NCBI RefSeq assembly: GCF_003063435.1
Contig: NZ_NESL01000017.1
Coordinates: 1-44,923 of the forward strand
DNA: 44,923 nt
Direction of reading: 5' to 3'
Source: Limnohabitans sp. 2KL-1
GTDB taxonomy: Bacteria > Pseudomonadota > Gammaproteobacteria > Burkholderiales > Burkholderiaceae_C
Shown here: positions 22,391 through 30,662 of the stretch, piece after piece
Layout of the letters: every line of letters starts with the position of its first letter
Position numbering within the stretch: the first letter of the stretch is position 1
Made by a program: the position numbers and the translations under genes
The notes under the pieces: generated by a model
The model's input: the letters and a program-made list of their open reading frames with translations, nothing else
Databases searched by the model: none
What the model was told of the DNA's origin: nothing

Positions 22391-23313
22391 GTTCAAACGA
22401 CATCGGCCGCATCACGCTGCCCAACGGGCGCAGCCTGAGCCGCATGGCCTATGGCGTGTGGCGACTTTCCGAGGCACAAGACAGCTCGGTCAACGCCAAC
22501 CTGGCCCGCATCGACGCCTGCCTGGCCCAAGGCATCACCACCTTTGACCATGCCGACATTTATGGCAACTACAGCTGCGAAGCCCTGTTTGGCCAGGCCA
22601 TCAAGGCCCGCCCCGAGCTGAAAGACCGCATCGAGATCGTCACCAAGACCGACATCATGCTGCTGTCTGACCAATGGCCCAGCACCCGCGTGAAGCACTA
22701 CGACACCAGCGCGGCCCATGTCACAGCCAGTGTGGACCGCTCGCTCAGCCGCATTGGCGTGGACGTGATCGACCTGCTGCTGATCCACCGCCCCGACCCG
22801 CTGATGGACGCACAGGCGCTGGGCGCGTGCCTGGACGGCCTGATCGACAGCGGCAAGCTGCGCGGCGTGGGGGTGTCCAACTTCATGCCCTGGGATGTGG
22901 ATTTGTTGCAGTCGTGCATGAAGCACCCACTGCAAACCAACCAGATTGAACTGAGCCTGCTGAACACCGCCCCCTTCATCAACGGCCAGCTGGCGCATGC
23001 CCAGCAACACCGCATGCCGGTGATGGCCTGGTCGCCGCTGGGTGGCGGCCGTCTGCATTCGCAAGCGACCACGCCCGGCACGGCCGCTGCCCGGCTGGCC
23101 CCCAAATTGGCCGAACTGGCGCAGGCCGCAGGCACCGACACCACCGCCGTGGCGATGGCCTGGCTGATGCACCACCCGGTGCAGGTGTTGCCTGTGATGG
23201 GCACCAACCAGCCCGAGCGCATTGCCCGCTTTGGCGATGCCGCCCAGGTGCCCATGGACCGCCAGACTTGGTACGAACTGTACGAATTGGCCAACGGCCA
23301 CGAAGTCCCCTGA
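22387..23313 (+). CDS. aldo/keto reductase, SmoB-like candidate
   Basis: 308 residues from the ATG at 22387, which overlaps the monooxygenase stop (ATGA); a longer upstream frame is only read-in. The AKR tetrad is visible: Asp54 and Tyr59 (TTFDHADIYGNYSCEALFG), Lys87 (IVTKTDI) and His in DLLLIHRPDP. The sequence resembles the YdhF-type group of AKRs, which reduce carbonyls with NAD(P)H. In the sulfo-SMO pathway SmoB reduces the 6-aldehyde glucose released by SmoC to glucose. An AKR coupled to a sulfonate monooxygenase therefore points to a sugar-sulfonate substrate. Biochemical identity is inferred from context. Confidence 0.85.
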   Translation: MSSNDIGRITLPNGRSLSRMAYGVWRLSEAQDSSVNANLARIDACLAQGITTFDHADIYGNYSCEALFGQAIKARPELKDRIEIVTKTDIMLLSDQWPSTRVKHYDTSAAHVTASVDRSLSRIGVDVIDLLLIHRPDPLMDAQALGACLDGLIDSGKLRGVGVSNFMPWDVDLLQSCMKHPLQTNQIELSLLNTAPFINGQLAHAQQHRMPVMAWSPLGGGRLHSQATTPGTAAARLAPKLAELAQAAGTDTTAVAMAWLMHHPVQVLPVMGTNQPERIARFGDAAQVPMDRQTWYELYELANGHEVP

Positions 23314-23323
23314 AACGGCCCTG

Positions 23324-23941
23324 ATGAAAGACACCGTGCGACACCTGCCAGACACCCCCGAAGGCTCGGCCCAGGCCAGCGCAGCCCCCTCTTTGCCCTC
23401 GGTTTCAGCACCGACGGCGGCCCCGGCTGCCAACCACAGTGCCGATCACAGCACGGATAACAACGCCGACTACCGCAAAGCGCTGGGCTGCTTTGGCACG
23501 GGCGTGACGGTCATCACCGCCCGCCACGACGGCCAGGATGTGGGCATGACCTGCAACTCCTTCAGCTCGGTCTCGCTCAACCCCCGGCTGGTGCTCTGGA
23601 GCATCCGCAAGGAAGCCAGCAGCTTGGCCGCCTTCACCGGCGCGGGCGGCTTCATGGTGAATGTGCTGGCGCAAAACCAACAAGCCACCGCCCTGCAATT
23701 TGCCCGGGGCAGCATGGCTGAGCGTTTTACGGGTGTGCCTGCACAACGTCAAACCAGTGAGCGCCTGCGCCTGAGCGGCACAGTGGCCTGGTTCGACTGC
23801 GACCTGCACCAGCTGGTAGACGCCGGTGACCACCTCATCGTGCTGGGGGCTGTGCGCGACTTTGGCTGGCAAGACGGCCCGGCGCTGGCTTTCAACCGCA
23901 GTCAGTTCGGCCAGTTTCAGGCTTTGCCTGTGAACGCCTGA
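23324..23941 (+). CDS. flavin reductase, SmoA-like candidate, with disordered N-terminal extension
   Basis: 205 residues. The flavin reductase domain starts at about residue 47 (DYRKALGCFGTGVTVITARHDGQDVGMTCNSFSSVSLNPRLVLWSI) and ends at the C-terminus; GTGVTVIT and TCNSFSSVSLNPRLV are the FMN-binding signature. The first 46 residues are Ala/Ser/Pro/His/Asp-rich and look disordered, unlike most family members of about 165 residues. The ATG at 23324 follows the AKR stop by 10 bases. It should supply FMNH2 to the monooxygenase of the same operon. The operon is closed by a strong terminator at 23961. Confidence 0.85.
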   Translation: MKDTVRHLPDTPEGSAQASAAPSLPSVSAPTAAPAANHSADHSTDNNADYRKALGCFGTGVTVITARHDGQDVGMTCNSFSSVSLNPRLVLWSIRKEASSLAAFTGAGGFMVNVLAQNQQATALQFARGSMAERFTGVPAQRQTSERLRLSGTVAWFDCDLHQLVDAGDHLIVLGAVRDFGWQDGPALAFNRSQFGQFQALPVNA

Positions 23942-23960
23942 GCGGCTGCGCCTGACCCTG

Positions 23961-23997
23961 AAAAAGCCCGGACTGCTGATTGCAGTCCGGGCTTTTT
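23961..23997. terminator. bidirectional Rho-independent terminator
   Basis: AAAAAGCCCGGACTGC (23961-23976) and its exact reverse complement (23982-23997) flank a 5-base loop, giving an 11-bp GC-rich stem with an A-run before and a T-run after. It serves the flavin reductase operon on the plus strand and the sugar ABC importer, ending at 24053, on the minus strand. Confidence 0.92.
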
Positions 23998-24052
23998 GTT
24001 GTGGGTTCCGCCGTTCAGGTCAGGGGGCGCAGCGCGGGCCGCCATCTGAGCG

Positions 24053-24889
24053 TTAGCCTTTGAGCCCACCTTGCGTGAGGCCGCCCACCACCCGTTCCTG
24101 AAACAGCGCGATCAGGATGGCCACCGGCACGATGGCCACGATCAGCGCGGCCGAGATGATGGGCCAAGGGAAGGTGAACTCGCCCTGGTACAGCGCGATG
24201 CCCACCGGCAAGGTGCGCACCGCCGGGCTGGAGTTGAGCGACAAGGCCAGCAAAAACTCGTCCCAGGCGTTCACAAAAGCCAAAATGCCCGCCGTGAACA
24301 CACCGGGCGCGGCCAGTGGCACCACCACCAACCACAGCGCCTGCAAGCGGGTGCAGCCGTCGATCATGGCGGCGTTTTCCAGGTCGCGGGGAATGCTCTG
24401 GAAAAAGCTCACCAGCACCAGGGTGCAGACCGGCAAGTTGAGCACCACATAAGGCAGGATCAGCGCGATGTAGGTGTTGAGCCAACCCAAAGCGCGCATG
24501 GTCTCGAAAATCGGCACCAGCAAGGTCACCAGCGGGAACATGCTCGACGCCACGATGCAGGTCAGGATCAGCTCGCGGCGCTTCAAATTCAGCCGGGCAA
24601 TGGCATAGGCCGCGCAGGCGGCCACCAACAAAGACAACACCGTGGCCCCGGTGGCCACGAGCAGGCTGTTTTTCAGGTAAGTCAACAGCGGCTGGTCGGT
24701 GAAGGCGCGCACATAGTTGTCCAGCATGGGGTTGGCAGGCCACCAGGTGATGGGTTTTTGCACCAGTTCGGCTTCAGTTTTGAGCGAGGTGAACAAGATC
24801 CAGACAGCCGGGAAAAAACCATTGAAAACCACCATGGCCGCAGCCACCCAACGCAGCATGGGAGAAGTCCAAAAGCCAGTCGGGTTCAT
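24053..24889 (-). CDS. CUT1 sugar ABC transporter permease, MalG-type (importer 1)
   Basis: 278 residues with six predicted membrane helices. The EAA loop that docks on the ATPase reads ENAAMIDGCTRLQALWLVVVPLAAPG. The sequence belongs to the MalG/UgpE group of carbohydrate permeases. Its ATG overlaps the stop of the preceding permease gene (24886-24889), so the two are coupled. It is the last gene of the importer 1 unit, and its stop faces the bidirectional terminator that also ends the sulfonate monooxygenase operon. Confidence 0.9.
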   Translation of the reverse strand: MNPTGFWTSPMLRWVAAAMVVFNGFFPAVWILFTSLKTEAELVQKPITWWPANPMLDNYVRAFTDQPLLTYLKNSLLVATGATVLSLLVAACAAYAIARLNLKRRELILTCIVASSMFPLVTLLVPIFETMRALGWLNTYIALILPYVVLNLPVCTLVLVSFFQSIPRDLENAAMIDGCTRLQALWLVVVPLAAPGVFTAGILAFVNAWDEFLLALSLNSSPAVRTLPVGIALYQGEFTFPWPIISAALIVAIVPVAILIALFQERVVGGLTQGGLKG

Positions 24890-25764
24890 GCGGCGTTCTT
24901 TCCAATGTGGCGCAGGTAAAAGCCGGTGACAAACATCGAAATCACGAACATGAACACCGCCAGCGTGGAGCCAAAGCTGATGTCAGAGTAATCGATGGTG
25001 TATTTGTGGATCAGCATGGCCAGCGTTTCGGTGGCTTCGCCCGGCCCGCCCCGGGTCATGGTGTAGGGGATGTCGAAGGTCTGCAAAGCGGTGATGGTGC
25101 GAAAAATCAGGGCCACGATGATGCTGGGCATCAGCATCGGGATGGTGATTTGCCAAAACTGTTGCCAGCGGCTGGCACCATCGACTTCGGCCGCTTCATA
25201 GAGCGATTTGGGGATCATCTGCAGCCCGGCCAGGAGGATCAGCGCCATGAAAGACGAAGTTTTCCAGATGATGGTCAGGCATATCGCGGCAAACGCCCAG
25301 CGGGGCTTCAAAAGCCAGCTGGTGGGCTCGGTCTGCCAGCCCAGGCGGCCCAGCACATCGTTCACCACGCCGTATTCGGTGTGGAAAAACCAGGCAAAGA
25401 TCAGCCCGGCAAACGACAGCGGCAAAGCCCAGGGCAAAAGCAAGGACAGCCTCACCGGCCATTTGCGCTTGAATGGCAAATTGGCCAGCATGGCCAGCGC
25501 CAGCCCCGCGATCAAGGCACCGGGCACAGTGATCAGCGTGATGAGCAAGGTGTTTTGGGTGGCGTTCCAGAACAGCGGGTCCTGCAACACATCGGCGTAG
25601 TTTTGCAACCCCAAAAATGCACCGCTCTTGTCCACCGCATGCACGCTGTTGTAGACCAGCTTGCCGATCGGATAGACCACGATCAGCAGCAACAGCAAAA
25701 ACGCCGGGGCCAGCAGCAGCACCGCAAGTGTTTTTTCGCTGGGATCACGCCATTTGGACAACAT
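24886..25764 (-). CDS. CUT1 sugar ABC transporter permease, MalF/UgpA-type (importer 1)
   Basis: 292 residues with six predicted helices and no large MalF periplasmic domain. The EAA loop is EAAEVDGASRWQQFWQITIPMLMPS. It pairs with the MalG-type permease encoded just downstream. The start codon lies 76 bases beyond the binding-protein stop, a gap that contains a stable hairpin. No strong Shine-Dalgarno sequence is visible, consistent with lower expression than the binding protein. Confidence 0.9.
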   Translation of the reverse strand: MLSKWRDPSEKTLAVLLLAPAFLLLLLIVVYPIGKLVYNSVHAVDKSGAFLGLQNYADVLQDPLFWNATQNTLLITLITVPGALIAGLALAMLANLPFKRKWPVRLSLLLPWALPLSFAGLIFAWFFHTEYGVVNDVLGRLGWQTEPTSWLLKPRWAFAAICLTIIWKTSSFMALILLAGLQMIPKSLYEAAEVDGASRWQQFWQITIPMLMPSIIVALIFRTITALQTFDIPYTMTRGGPGEATETLAMLIHKYTIDYSDISFGSTLAVFMFVISMFVTGFYLRHIGKNAA

Positions 25765-25792
25765 CGACTTGCAATCTCACTTTTGAAAATAC

Positions 25793-25816
25793 GACCCCGG
25801 CCGATAAGCCGGGGTC
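25793..25816. other. intercistronic hairpin between binding-protein and permease genes (importer 1)
   Basis: GACCCCGGC (25793-25801) and GCCGGGGTC (25808-25816) form a perfect 9-bp stem with a 6-base loop. On the minus strand it is followed by GTATTTTC, too weak a T-run for full termination. Such hairpins between binding-protein and permease genes commonly protect the binding-protein mRNA and lower permease levels. Confidence 0.6.
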
Positions 25817-25840
25817 TGGGGATGGCGGCAAAAACGTTGC

Positions 25841-27106
25841 TCAGCGCATCAGGCGGCCGACCCGGGCGGCGATCTCGTCCACACCAGCTTCAGGTGTTTT
25901 GGTGCGGGCCAAAATCGCGCTGGTGGTGGTGCGGATGATGTCCGACACCTGGCCGTAGTCTTCCACCATGGGGCGGCTTTGGGCACCCAGCACCACGGGC
26001 AAGGCGTCCTTGAACCAAGGCACCGCCTTGTTCACAGCGGGGTCGGAATACACGCTCTGGAACACCGGCAGGATCGAGCCTTCGCGGGCGATGAAAGCAC
26101 TGGCTTCTTTGGAAGACAAGAACTTGATCAAGTTGCCTGCTGCGTCTTTGTTTTTGCCATAGGCGTTCATGGCCCACTGCCAGCCCCCCATGCAGGTGGC
26201 CGATTTGCCGCCGGTCATGGCGGGCAGTGGCATCACGCCCACGTTGCCCTTGACCTTGGAATCGGCATCGTCTTTGAAGCGGTCGAAAGCGAAACCCCAG
26301 TTGATGGCAAACACCGCCTGACCGGCCTTGAATTCGTTGACGGTGACCGGGGTGGTGACTTCGGCCACGTTTTTCTTGATCACGCCCTGATCGACCATGC
26401 TCAGCCAGCTTTGCAGGCCCTTGACGGCTGCGCCCTTGTCCAGCGTCAGCTTGCCTGCAGCGTCGTTGAACTGCTTGCCCTGACCCCAGTAAGGCAGCAA
26501 GAAAGTGCAGACCGCGCCTTCGATGGGCGCGCCTTGAATGGACAAGCCCTGCAGATTCGGGCTGTTTTCAGCGGCCATGACCTTTTTGGCCGCAGCCGCC
26601 AGCTCGTCCCAGGTTTTGGGCTCGGCCACACCGTGTTTGGTCAGCAGGTCTTTGCGGTAGTACATGAACATCGCATCGCCCTGGCTGGGCATGGCATAGA
26701 GCTTGCCGCCGATCACGTTGGCCGACTGGTAGACCGGCAGGTAGTCGTTTTTCAGCACAGCCGGGCCACCCACGTATTTGTCGAGCGGCTCGATCCAGCC
26801 CTTGGAGGCGTATTGCGCCGGGTTGACGATGTCGATCAGGAACAGGTCGATGGCCGAGTCCTTGGCATTGAGCACCGTGGACAGGTACTGGCGCTGCAGC
26901 TCAGAGGTGGCACCGCCGGTTTCGATCTCGACCTTCACGCCAGGGTTGGCCTTGTTGTACTGCTCGAACAACTTGGCTTGCAGATCGGGGCGCTGGTTGG
27001 GGCCCACAAAAACCCGCAGCGTGGTTTGCTGCGCCAAAGCGGCTCCTGTGGCCAGCATGCTGGCGAATGCGACGGCGGCGAGTTGCAAGGCGTGACGTTT
27101 CTTCAT
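25841..27106 (-). CDS. CUT1 sugar-binding protein (importer 1)
   Basis: 421 residues from the ATG at 27106, preceded by CAGGAG. A Sec signal peptide MKKRHALQLAAVAFASMLATGAALA is cut before QQTTLRVF. The mature protein has the type I extracellular solute-binding fold (LFEQYNKANPGVKVEIETGG; SAIDLFLIDIVNPAQYASKGWIEPLD; GKLYAMPSQGDAMFMYYRKDLL; MGGWQWAMNAYGKN), closest in style to trehalose/maltose-type (ThuE-like) binding proteins. By position next to the sulfonate monooxygenase operon it could bind sulfoquinovose or its glyceride, but no residue proves this. It sits between ATPase 1 and the permeases. Confidence 0.88.
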   Translation of the reverse strand: MKKRHALQLAAVAFASMLATGAALAQQTTLRVFVGPNQRPDLQAKLFEQYNKANPGVKVEIETGGATSELQRQYLSTVLNAKDSAIDLFLIDIVNPAQYASKGWIEPLDKYVGGPAVLKNDYLPVYQSANVIGGKLYAMPSQGDAMFMYYRKDLLTKHGVAEPKTWDELAAAAKKVMAAENSPNLQGLSIQGAPIEGAVCTFLLPYWGQGKQFNDAAGKLTLDKGAAVKGLQSWLSMVDQGVIKKNVAEVTTPVTVNEFKAGQAVFAINWGFAFDRFKDDADSKVKGNVGVMPLPAMTGGKSATCMGGWQWAMNAYGKNKDAAGNLIKFLSSKEASAFIAREGSILPVFQSVYSDPAVNKAVPWFKDALPVVLGAQSRPMVEDYGQVSDIIRTTTSAILARTKTPEAGVDEIAARVGRLMR

Positions 27107-27200
27107 GGCGGTCTCCTGTGGGGTAAAAAAGGGCAACAAGTGAAAAAGGCAAAGCACTAAGGGAAAGCAATCTCAGGGTTTCAAAACAGCTCAAACCAGG

Positions 27201-28292
27201 TCACAAGGCCAGGCCGCTGGCCTGATCAAACAGGTGCATGGCAGCCGGGTCCAGGTACAGCGTTTGCGACGTGCCCGGTGCGGCCTTGAAGCTGGCCGGG
27301 CAACGGGCCACCAGCTCGGCCTGCCCGAGCTGAAAAGTCACCAGGGTTTCGGCCCCCAGCGGCTCGCTGATCACCACCTGCGCGGGCACGGCCACCTCGC
27401 CCGGCATTTGGCGGGGTGCCAGCGCCACATTCTCGGGGCGGATGCCAAACACATGCTTTGACGCCGCAGCCGCACGGGCCGACAAGTCCGCGGGCAACGC
27501 GATGGTCACGCCCCCCAGATCGGCATGACCGCCGCTCAGGCGGCATGCCACCAGGTTCATCGGCGGGCTGCCGGTGAACCCCGCCACAAACTGTGCGGCA
27601 GGCCGGTTGTAAATCTCGTCGGGCGTGGCGTATTGCATTTTGTGGCCGCCGCTGAGCACCGCAATGCGGTCGGCCAGCGTCATGGCTTCGACCTGGTCAT
27701 GGGTCACATAAATGATGGTGGCCCCCAGCCGCTGGTGCAGTTTCTTGATCTCGCTGCGCATCTCGTTGCGCAACTGGGCATCGAGGTTGGACAGCGGCTC
27801 GTCAAACAAAAACACCTTGGGCTGACGCACGATGGCGCGGCCAATGGCCACCCTCTGGCGCTGGCCGCCCGACAAAGCGGCAGGCTTGCGGTCCAGCATG
27901 TGGTCGATGCGCAGCAATTTGGCCGCGTCCATCACCCGCTGGTGGATCTCGGCTTCGGGGGTTTTGCGCAAGCGCAGGCCAAAGGCCATGTTGTCGTACA
28001 GGCTCTTGTGCGGGTACAGCGCGTAGTCCTGAAACACCATGGCGATGTCGCGCTGGCGCGGCGGCTGGTCGTTCACACGCTGACCATCGATCAGCACATC
28101 GCCACCGCTGATGCTCTCCAGGCCCGCGATCATGCGCAGCAAAGTGGACTTGCCGCAGCCCGAAGGGCCCACAAACACGACGAATTCACCGTGCCGGATC
28201 TCCAGATCAATGCCGTGAATGACGTTGTGCTTGCCGTCGTAGCTTTTTTGGACTTGTTGAAGTTGGACGGAGGCCATGCGGGTGGTTTTCAT
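27201..28292 (-). CDS. sugar ABC transporter ATPase, UgpC/MalK-type (importer 1)
   Basis: 363 residues. Walker A GPSGCGKST, Q-loop in MVFQDYALYPH, signature LSGGQRQR, Walker B FLFDEPLSNLD and switch YVTHDQVEAMTLADR are all intact. The C-terminal TOBE/regulatory domain follows from about residue 240. The ATG at 28292 directly abuts a perfect hairpin with a T-run (28293-28319), leaving no Shine-Dalgarno sequence. The in-frame ATG seven codons on (MASVQLQQVQKSY) is a possible alternative start. The gene leads importer 1 (ATPase, binding protein, two permeases). Confidence 0.92.
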   Translation of the reverse strand: MKTTRMASVQLQQVQKSYDGKHNVIHGIDLEIRHGEFVVFVGPSGCGKSTLLRMIAGLESISGGDVLIDGQRVNDQPPRQRDIAMVFQDYALYPHKSLYDNMAFGLRLRKTPEAEIHQRVMDAAKLLRIDHMLDRKPAALSGGQRQRVAIGRAIVRQPKVFLFDEPLSNLDAQLRNEMRSEIKKLHQRLGATIIYVTHDQVEAMTLADRIAVLSGGHKMQYATPDEIYNRPAAQFVAGFTGSPPMNLVACRLSGGHADLGGVTIALPADLSARAAAASKHVFGIRPENVALAPRQMPGEVAVPAQVVISEPLGAETLVTFQLGQAELVARCPASFKAAPGTSQTLYLDPAAMHLFDQASGLAL

Positions 28293-28319
28293 AAAAATCG
28301 CCGGACAAGCTCCGGCGAT
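28293..28319 (-). terminator. hairpin plus T-run abutting the ATPase 1 start codon, terminator or attenuator
   Basis: On the minus strand ATCGCCGGA (28319-28311), a 5-base loop and TCCGGCGAT (28305-28297) form a perfect 9-bp stem, followed by TTTT and then at once the ATG at 28292. The structure is that of an intrinsic terminator placed 166 bases after the GH31 stop and directly before importer 1. It could end the upstream operon, but then no room remains for a downstream promoter, so an attenuator in the leader of importer 1 is the better reading. Confidence 0.6.
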
Positions 28320-28484
28320 GTGAATGAATCATAAAGGACTCGGGCCATAAATGTTCTTGGGGTTATCGCGAACACGCACGATGAATCCAACAGCCGGGCA
28401 GCCTCTGCGGGTCAGCGAAAAGCCTGAAAAACACCGCCGTTGCCAGCCCGGTAGCGTTGCCCAGGACTCAAAACCCAAGCCCGG

Positions 28485-30662
28485 TCAGAACTGGAGTACC
28501 CCGGCCACCGGGTCATCGTGCCGGGGCACCTGACCGGGCGCGGCAGCGGCCACGGCGATCTGGGCGCCTTGCGCCACAAACAGCGGCAGCCGCGTCAGCG
28601 GCGCGTCCACCGTGTGCCAGGCACCCGATGCCAGCGTCTGTCGGGTTTCAAAGTCCACCCAGCAGCGGCCATCGCTGAGCTGGGGCAAATACAGGCGTTT
28701 TTCGCGCTGGCCTTCTTCCAGCACAGGCGAGACCAGCAGGCTGTCGCCCAGCATGAACTCATCCGCATCGGCCAGGCACTGCGGGTCGTCCGGGAAGTTG
28801 AAGAAGGTCGGGCGGATGATGGGCACATGCTTTTGCGCGGCCTGCTCAAAGCAATCCCACAGGTAAGGCATGAGCCGGTAGCGCAGGGCAATCGCCTCGC
28901 GCACGGCGTCGGTCACCTCGGCGTGCATCCAGGGCAAATTGCTGATGCCGCCGTCTTTCCAGGAGTTCATGACCATGCGGGGGTTCAGGCAGCAAGCCTG
29001 CACCCAACGCAAAAACAGCTCTGGGTCGGGCAAGGGGCCATAAAAGCCGCCCACATCGTGGCCGACGTTGAACATCCCCGACAGGCTCATTTGCAGGCCG
29101 GTGCGCAGGTTCCACTTGAGCGTGGCCCAGCTGGTGGTGTTGTCGCCCGACCAAGTTTGGGCATAACGCTGCAAACCGGGCGGGCCGGCGCGGGTCACGG
29201 TGAACACCGGCTCACCCTGCTGCCCTTGGCTGGCCGCGTGGGCTTGCTGCGCCTCAAAGGTGGCGCGGGTCATCAGCAGCGCGTGCAGCGGTCGGCTGCG
29301 GTGCATGGGCAAAGCCGTGCCCCAGGCGTCGCTGTAAGCGTCTTCGTTCTGGATCGCGTATTCGTTGTTGTCGTTCCAGCCCGCGTCAATGCCTTGGTCC
29401 AGCACCTGCCGCTGGAGTTGCTCCTGCCACCAGGCCACGGCCTGCGGGCGGGTAAAGTCCAGGTGCGAGCCCTGCCCGTCCCAATACGGCTCGACCACCG
29501 CCTGCCCGGTGGCATGGTCTTCGATGAAGGCGTGTTGGGCATTCAGGCTGCTGTAGGCCGGGTGGTCGTCGAGCAAACAAGGCTTGATGTTGGCCACCAG
29601 GCGCATGCCGTGGCTCTGGAATTTGCGGTTGATGGCCTTCGGGTCGGGAAACTTGTCGTGGTTCCAGGTGAACACATAGCGCTGCTTGCCCCGGCTGGAA
29701 TAGCCCGAACCGTAGTGGAAAGACGAAATCGGGATGCGGTGGCGGGCGCACTCGTCAATGAACTTGTCGAGCTGATGTTGTGCATCGGGCGCATCGGCCA
29801 GGCCCATGGCGGTTTGGGCATAACCCAGACTCCAGCGCGGGGGCAAGTGCGTGCCGCCGATGAGCGCCACAAACTGCGCCACCACTTCAGCCGGGGTGCG
29901 CCCGAGCATGACGTAGTAGTCGAGGTCTCCGTCATCGATGTCCACCGTGCGGAAAAAGCCGTGGTAGTTGTCGTGCTCGCAGCCCAGATCAAAAGTGCAG
30001 GTGGCCAGCGTGTCGTAATACAGGCCCACCCACAGGCCGTCCACGGTGCGCGACAGCACGAAGGGCCAGTGCTTGTAAAGCGGGTCGCCGTTTTGCGGGT
30101 CGTAGCCCAGCGCGTCCTGCCCCAGACAGCGCAGGCGGCGGCCATGCAGGTTCAGCGGGCCGGTCTTGTCGCCCAGACCAAAATAATGCTCTTGCGGATC
30201 GCGCACCACGCAGTGGCGCACCAGGCCGGTGCGGCGCTCTTGCAGGTAGGCGCTGGTGGGCCGGTCTTCGAGCACGGTTTTGCCGCTGGCAGCGTCTACC
30301 CAGTGCAGGCGCAAGGGGCTGTTGCCACCGCCTTGCAAAGAGACCGACAGGCGATCGGTTGACAGCGTGGTGAGGCCTTCGGCCTGCGACAGGCTCAGGG
30401 CCGGACGCTCAAAACCGTTCAGCGCGTTGCGAGGCCGACCGGCCCAAGGCAGCTCGCCGCTGAACCCCTGCGCAATCGCCCAGGTGTGGGGTTCGCGAAA
30501 GCCTTGGGCAGGCACCAGCGTGACCCTCGCCATCGTGGGCGACAGGAAAGACAGCTGCAAAGCGCCGCCGGTGGTGAAGGCTGCCGTGGCGTCGGGGCCG
30601 GTGCGCTCTGCGGCGCTGGCACCGTGCGCCGGCGTCCAGGCGGAAGTCATCAAGGGGTTCAT
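28485..30662 (-). CDS. glycoside hydrolase family 31 (alpha-glycosidase)
   Basis: 725 residues, no signal peptide, so cytoplasmic. The GH31 nucleophile is probably Asp431 in AGWNDNNEYAI and the acid/base Asp507 in WSGDNTTSW. Other GH31 markers are GLGDKTGPLNLHGRR, RWSLGYAQTAMG and SGMFNVGHDVGGFYG. Known sulfoquinovosidases (YihQ type) carry a DFGEYLP nucleophile segment and an FGKR..W..W sulfonate clamp. Here the matching stretch is SGYSSRGKQRYVFTWNHDKFPDP, so it looks like an alpha-glucosidase-type member, not a canonical sulfoquinovosidase. Its ATG overlaps the stop of ATPase 2 (ATGA), tying it to importer 2. Probable role: release of hexose from an imported alpha-glycoside. Confidence 0.85.
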   Translation of the reverse strand: MNPLMTSAWTPAHGASAAERTGPDATAAFTTGGALQLSFLSPTMARVTLVPAQGFREPHTWAIAQGFSGELPWAGRPRNALNGFERPALSLSQAEGLTTLSTDRLSVSLQGGGNSPLRLHWVDAASGKTVLEDRPTSAYLQERRTGLVRHCVVRDPQEHYFGLGDKTGPLNLHGRRLRCLGQDALGYDPQNGDPLYKHWPFVLSRTVDGLWVGLYYDTLATCTFDLGCEHDNYHGFFRTVDIDDGDLDYYVMLGRTPAEVVAQFVALIGGTHLPPRWSLGYAQTAMGLADAPDAQHQLDKFIDECARHRIPISSFHYGSGYSSRGKQRYVFTWNHDKFPDPKAINRKFQSHGMRLVANIKPCLLDDHPAYSSLNAQHAFIEDHATGQAVVEPYWDGQGSHLDFTRPQAVAWWQEQLQRQVLDQGIDAGWNDNNEYAIQNEDAYSDAWGTALPMHRSRPLHALLMTRATFEAQQAHAASQGQQGEPVFTVTRAGPPGLQRYAQTWSGDNTTSWATLKWNLRTGLQMSLSGMFNVGHDVGGFYGPLPDPELFLRWVQACCLNPRMVMNSWKDGGISNLPWMHAEVTDAVREAIALRYRLMPYLWDCFEQAAQKHVPIIRPTFFNFPDDPQCLADADEFMLGDSLLVSPVLEEGQREKRLYLPQLSDGRCWVDFETRQTLASGAWHTVDAPLTRLPLFVAQGAQIAVAAAAPGQVPRHDDPVAGVLQF

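Noticed and set aside
21236..23941. Reading the monooxygenase operon as an ssu alkanesulfonate operon
   Set aside because: No ssuABC genes or SsuE-type reductase are present, and an aldo/keto reductase is coupled to the monooxygenase, which the ssu system does not need.
28518..30362. 614-codon open frame on the plus strand opposite the GH31 gene
   Set aside because: Antisense shadow; the minus-strand frame has intact GH31 catalytic motifs.
28485..30662. Naming the GH31 gene a sulfoquinovosidase (smoI/yihQ)
   Set aside because: The nucleophile segment and sulfonate-clamp residues of known sulfoquinovosidases are missing, despite the suggestive neighbourhood.
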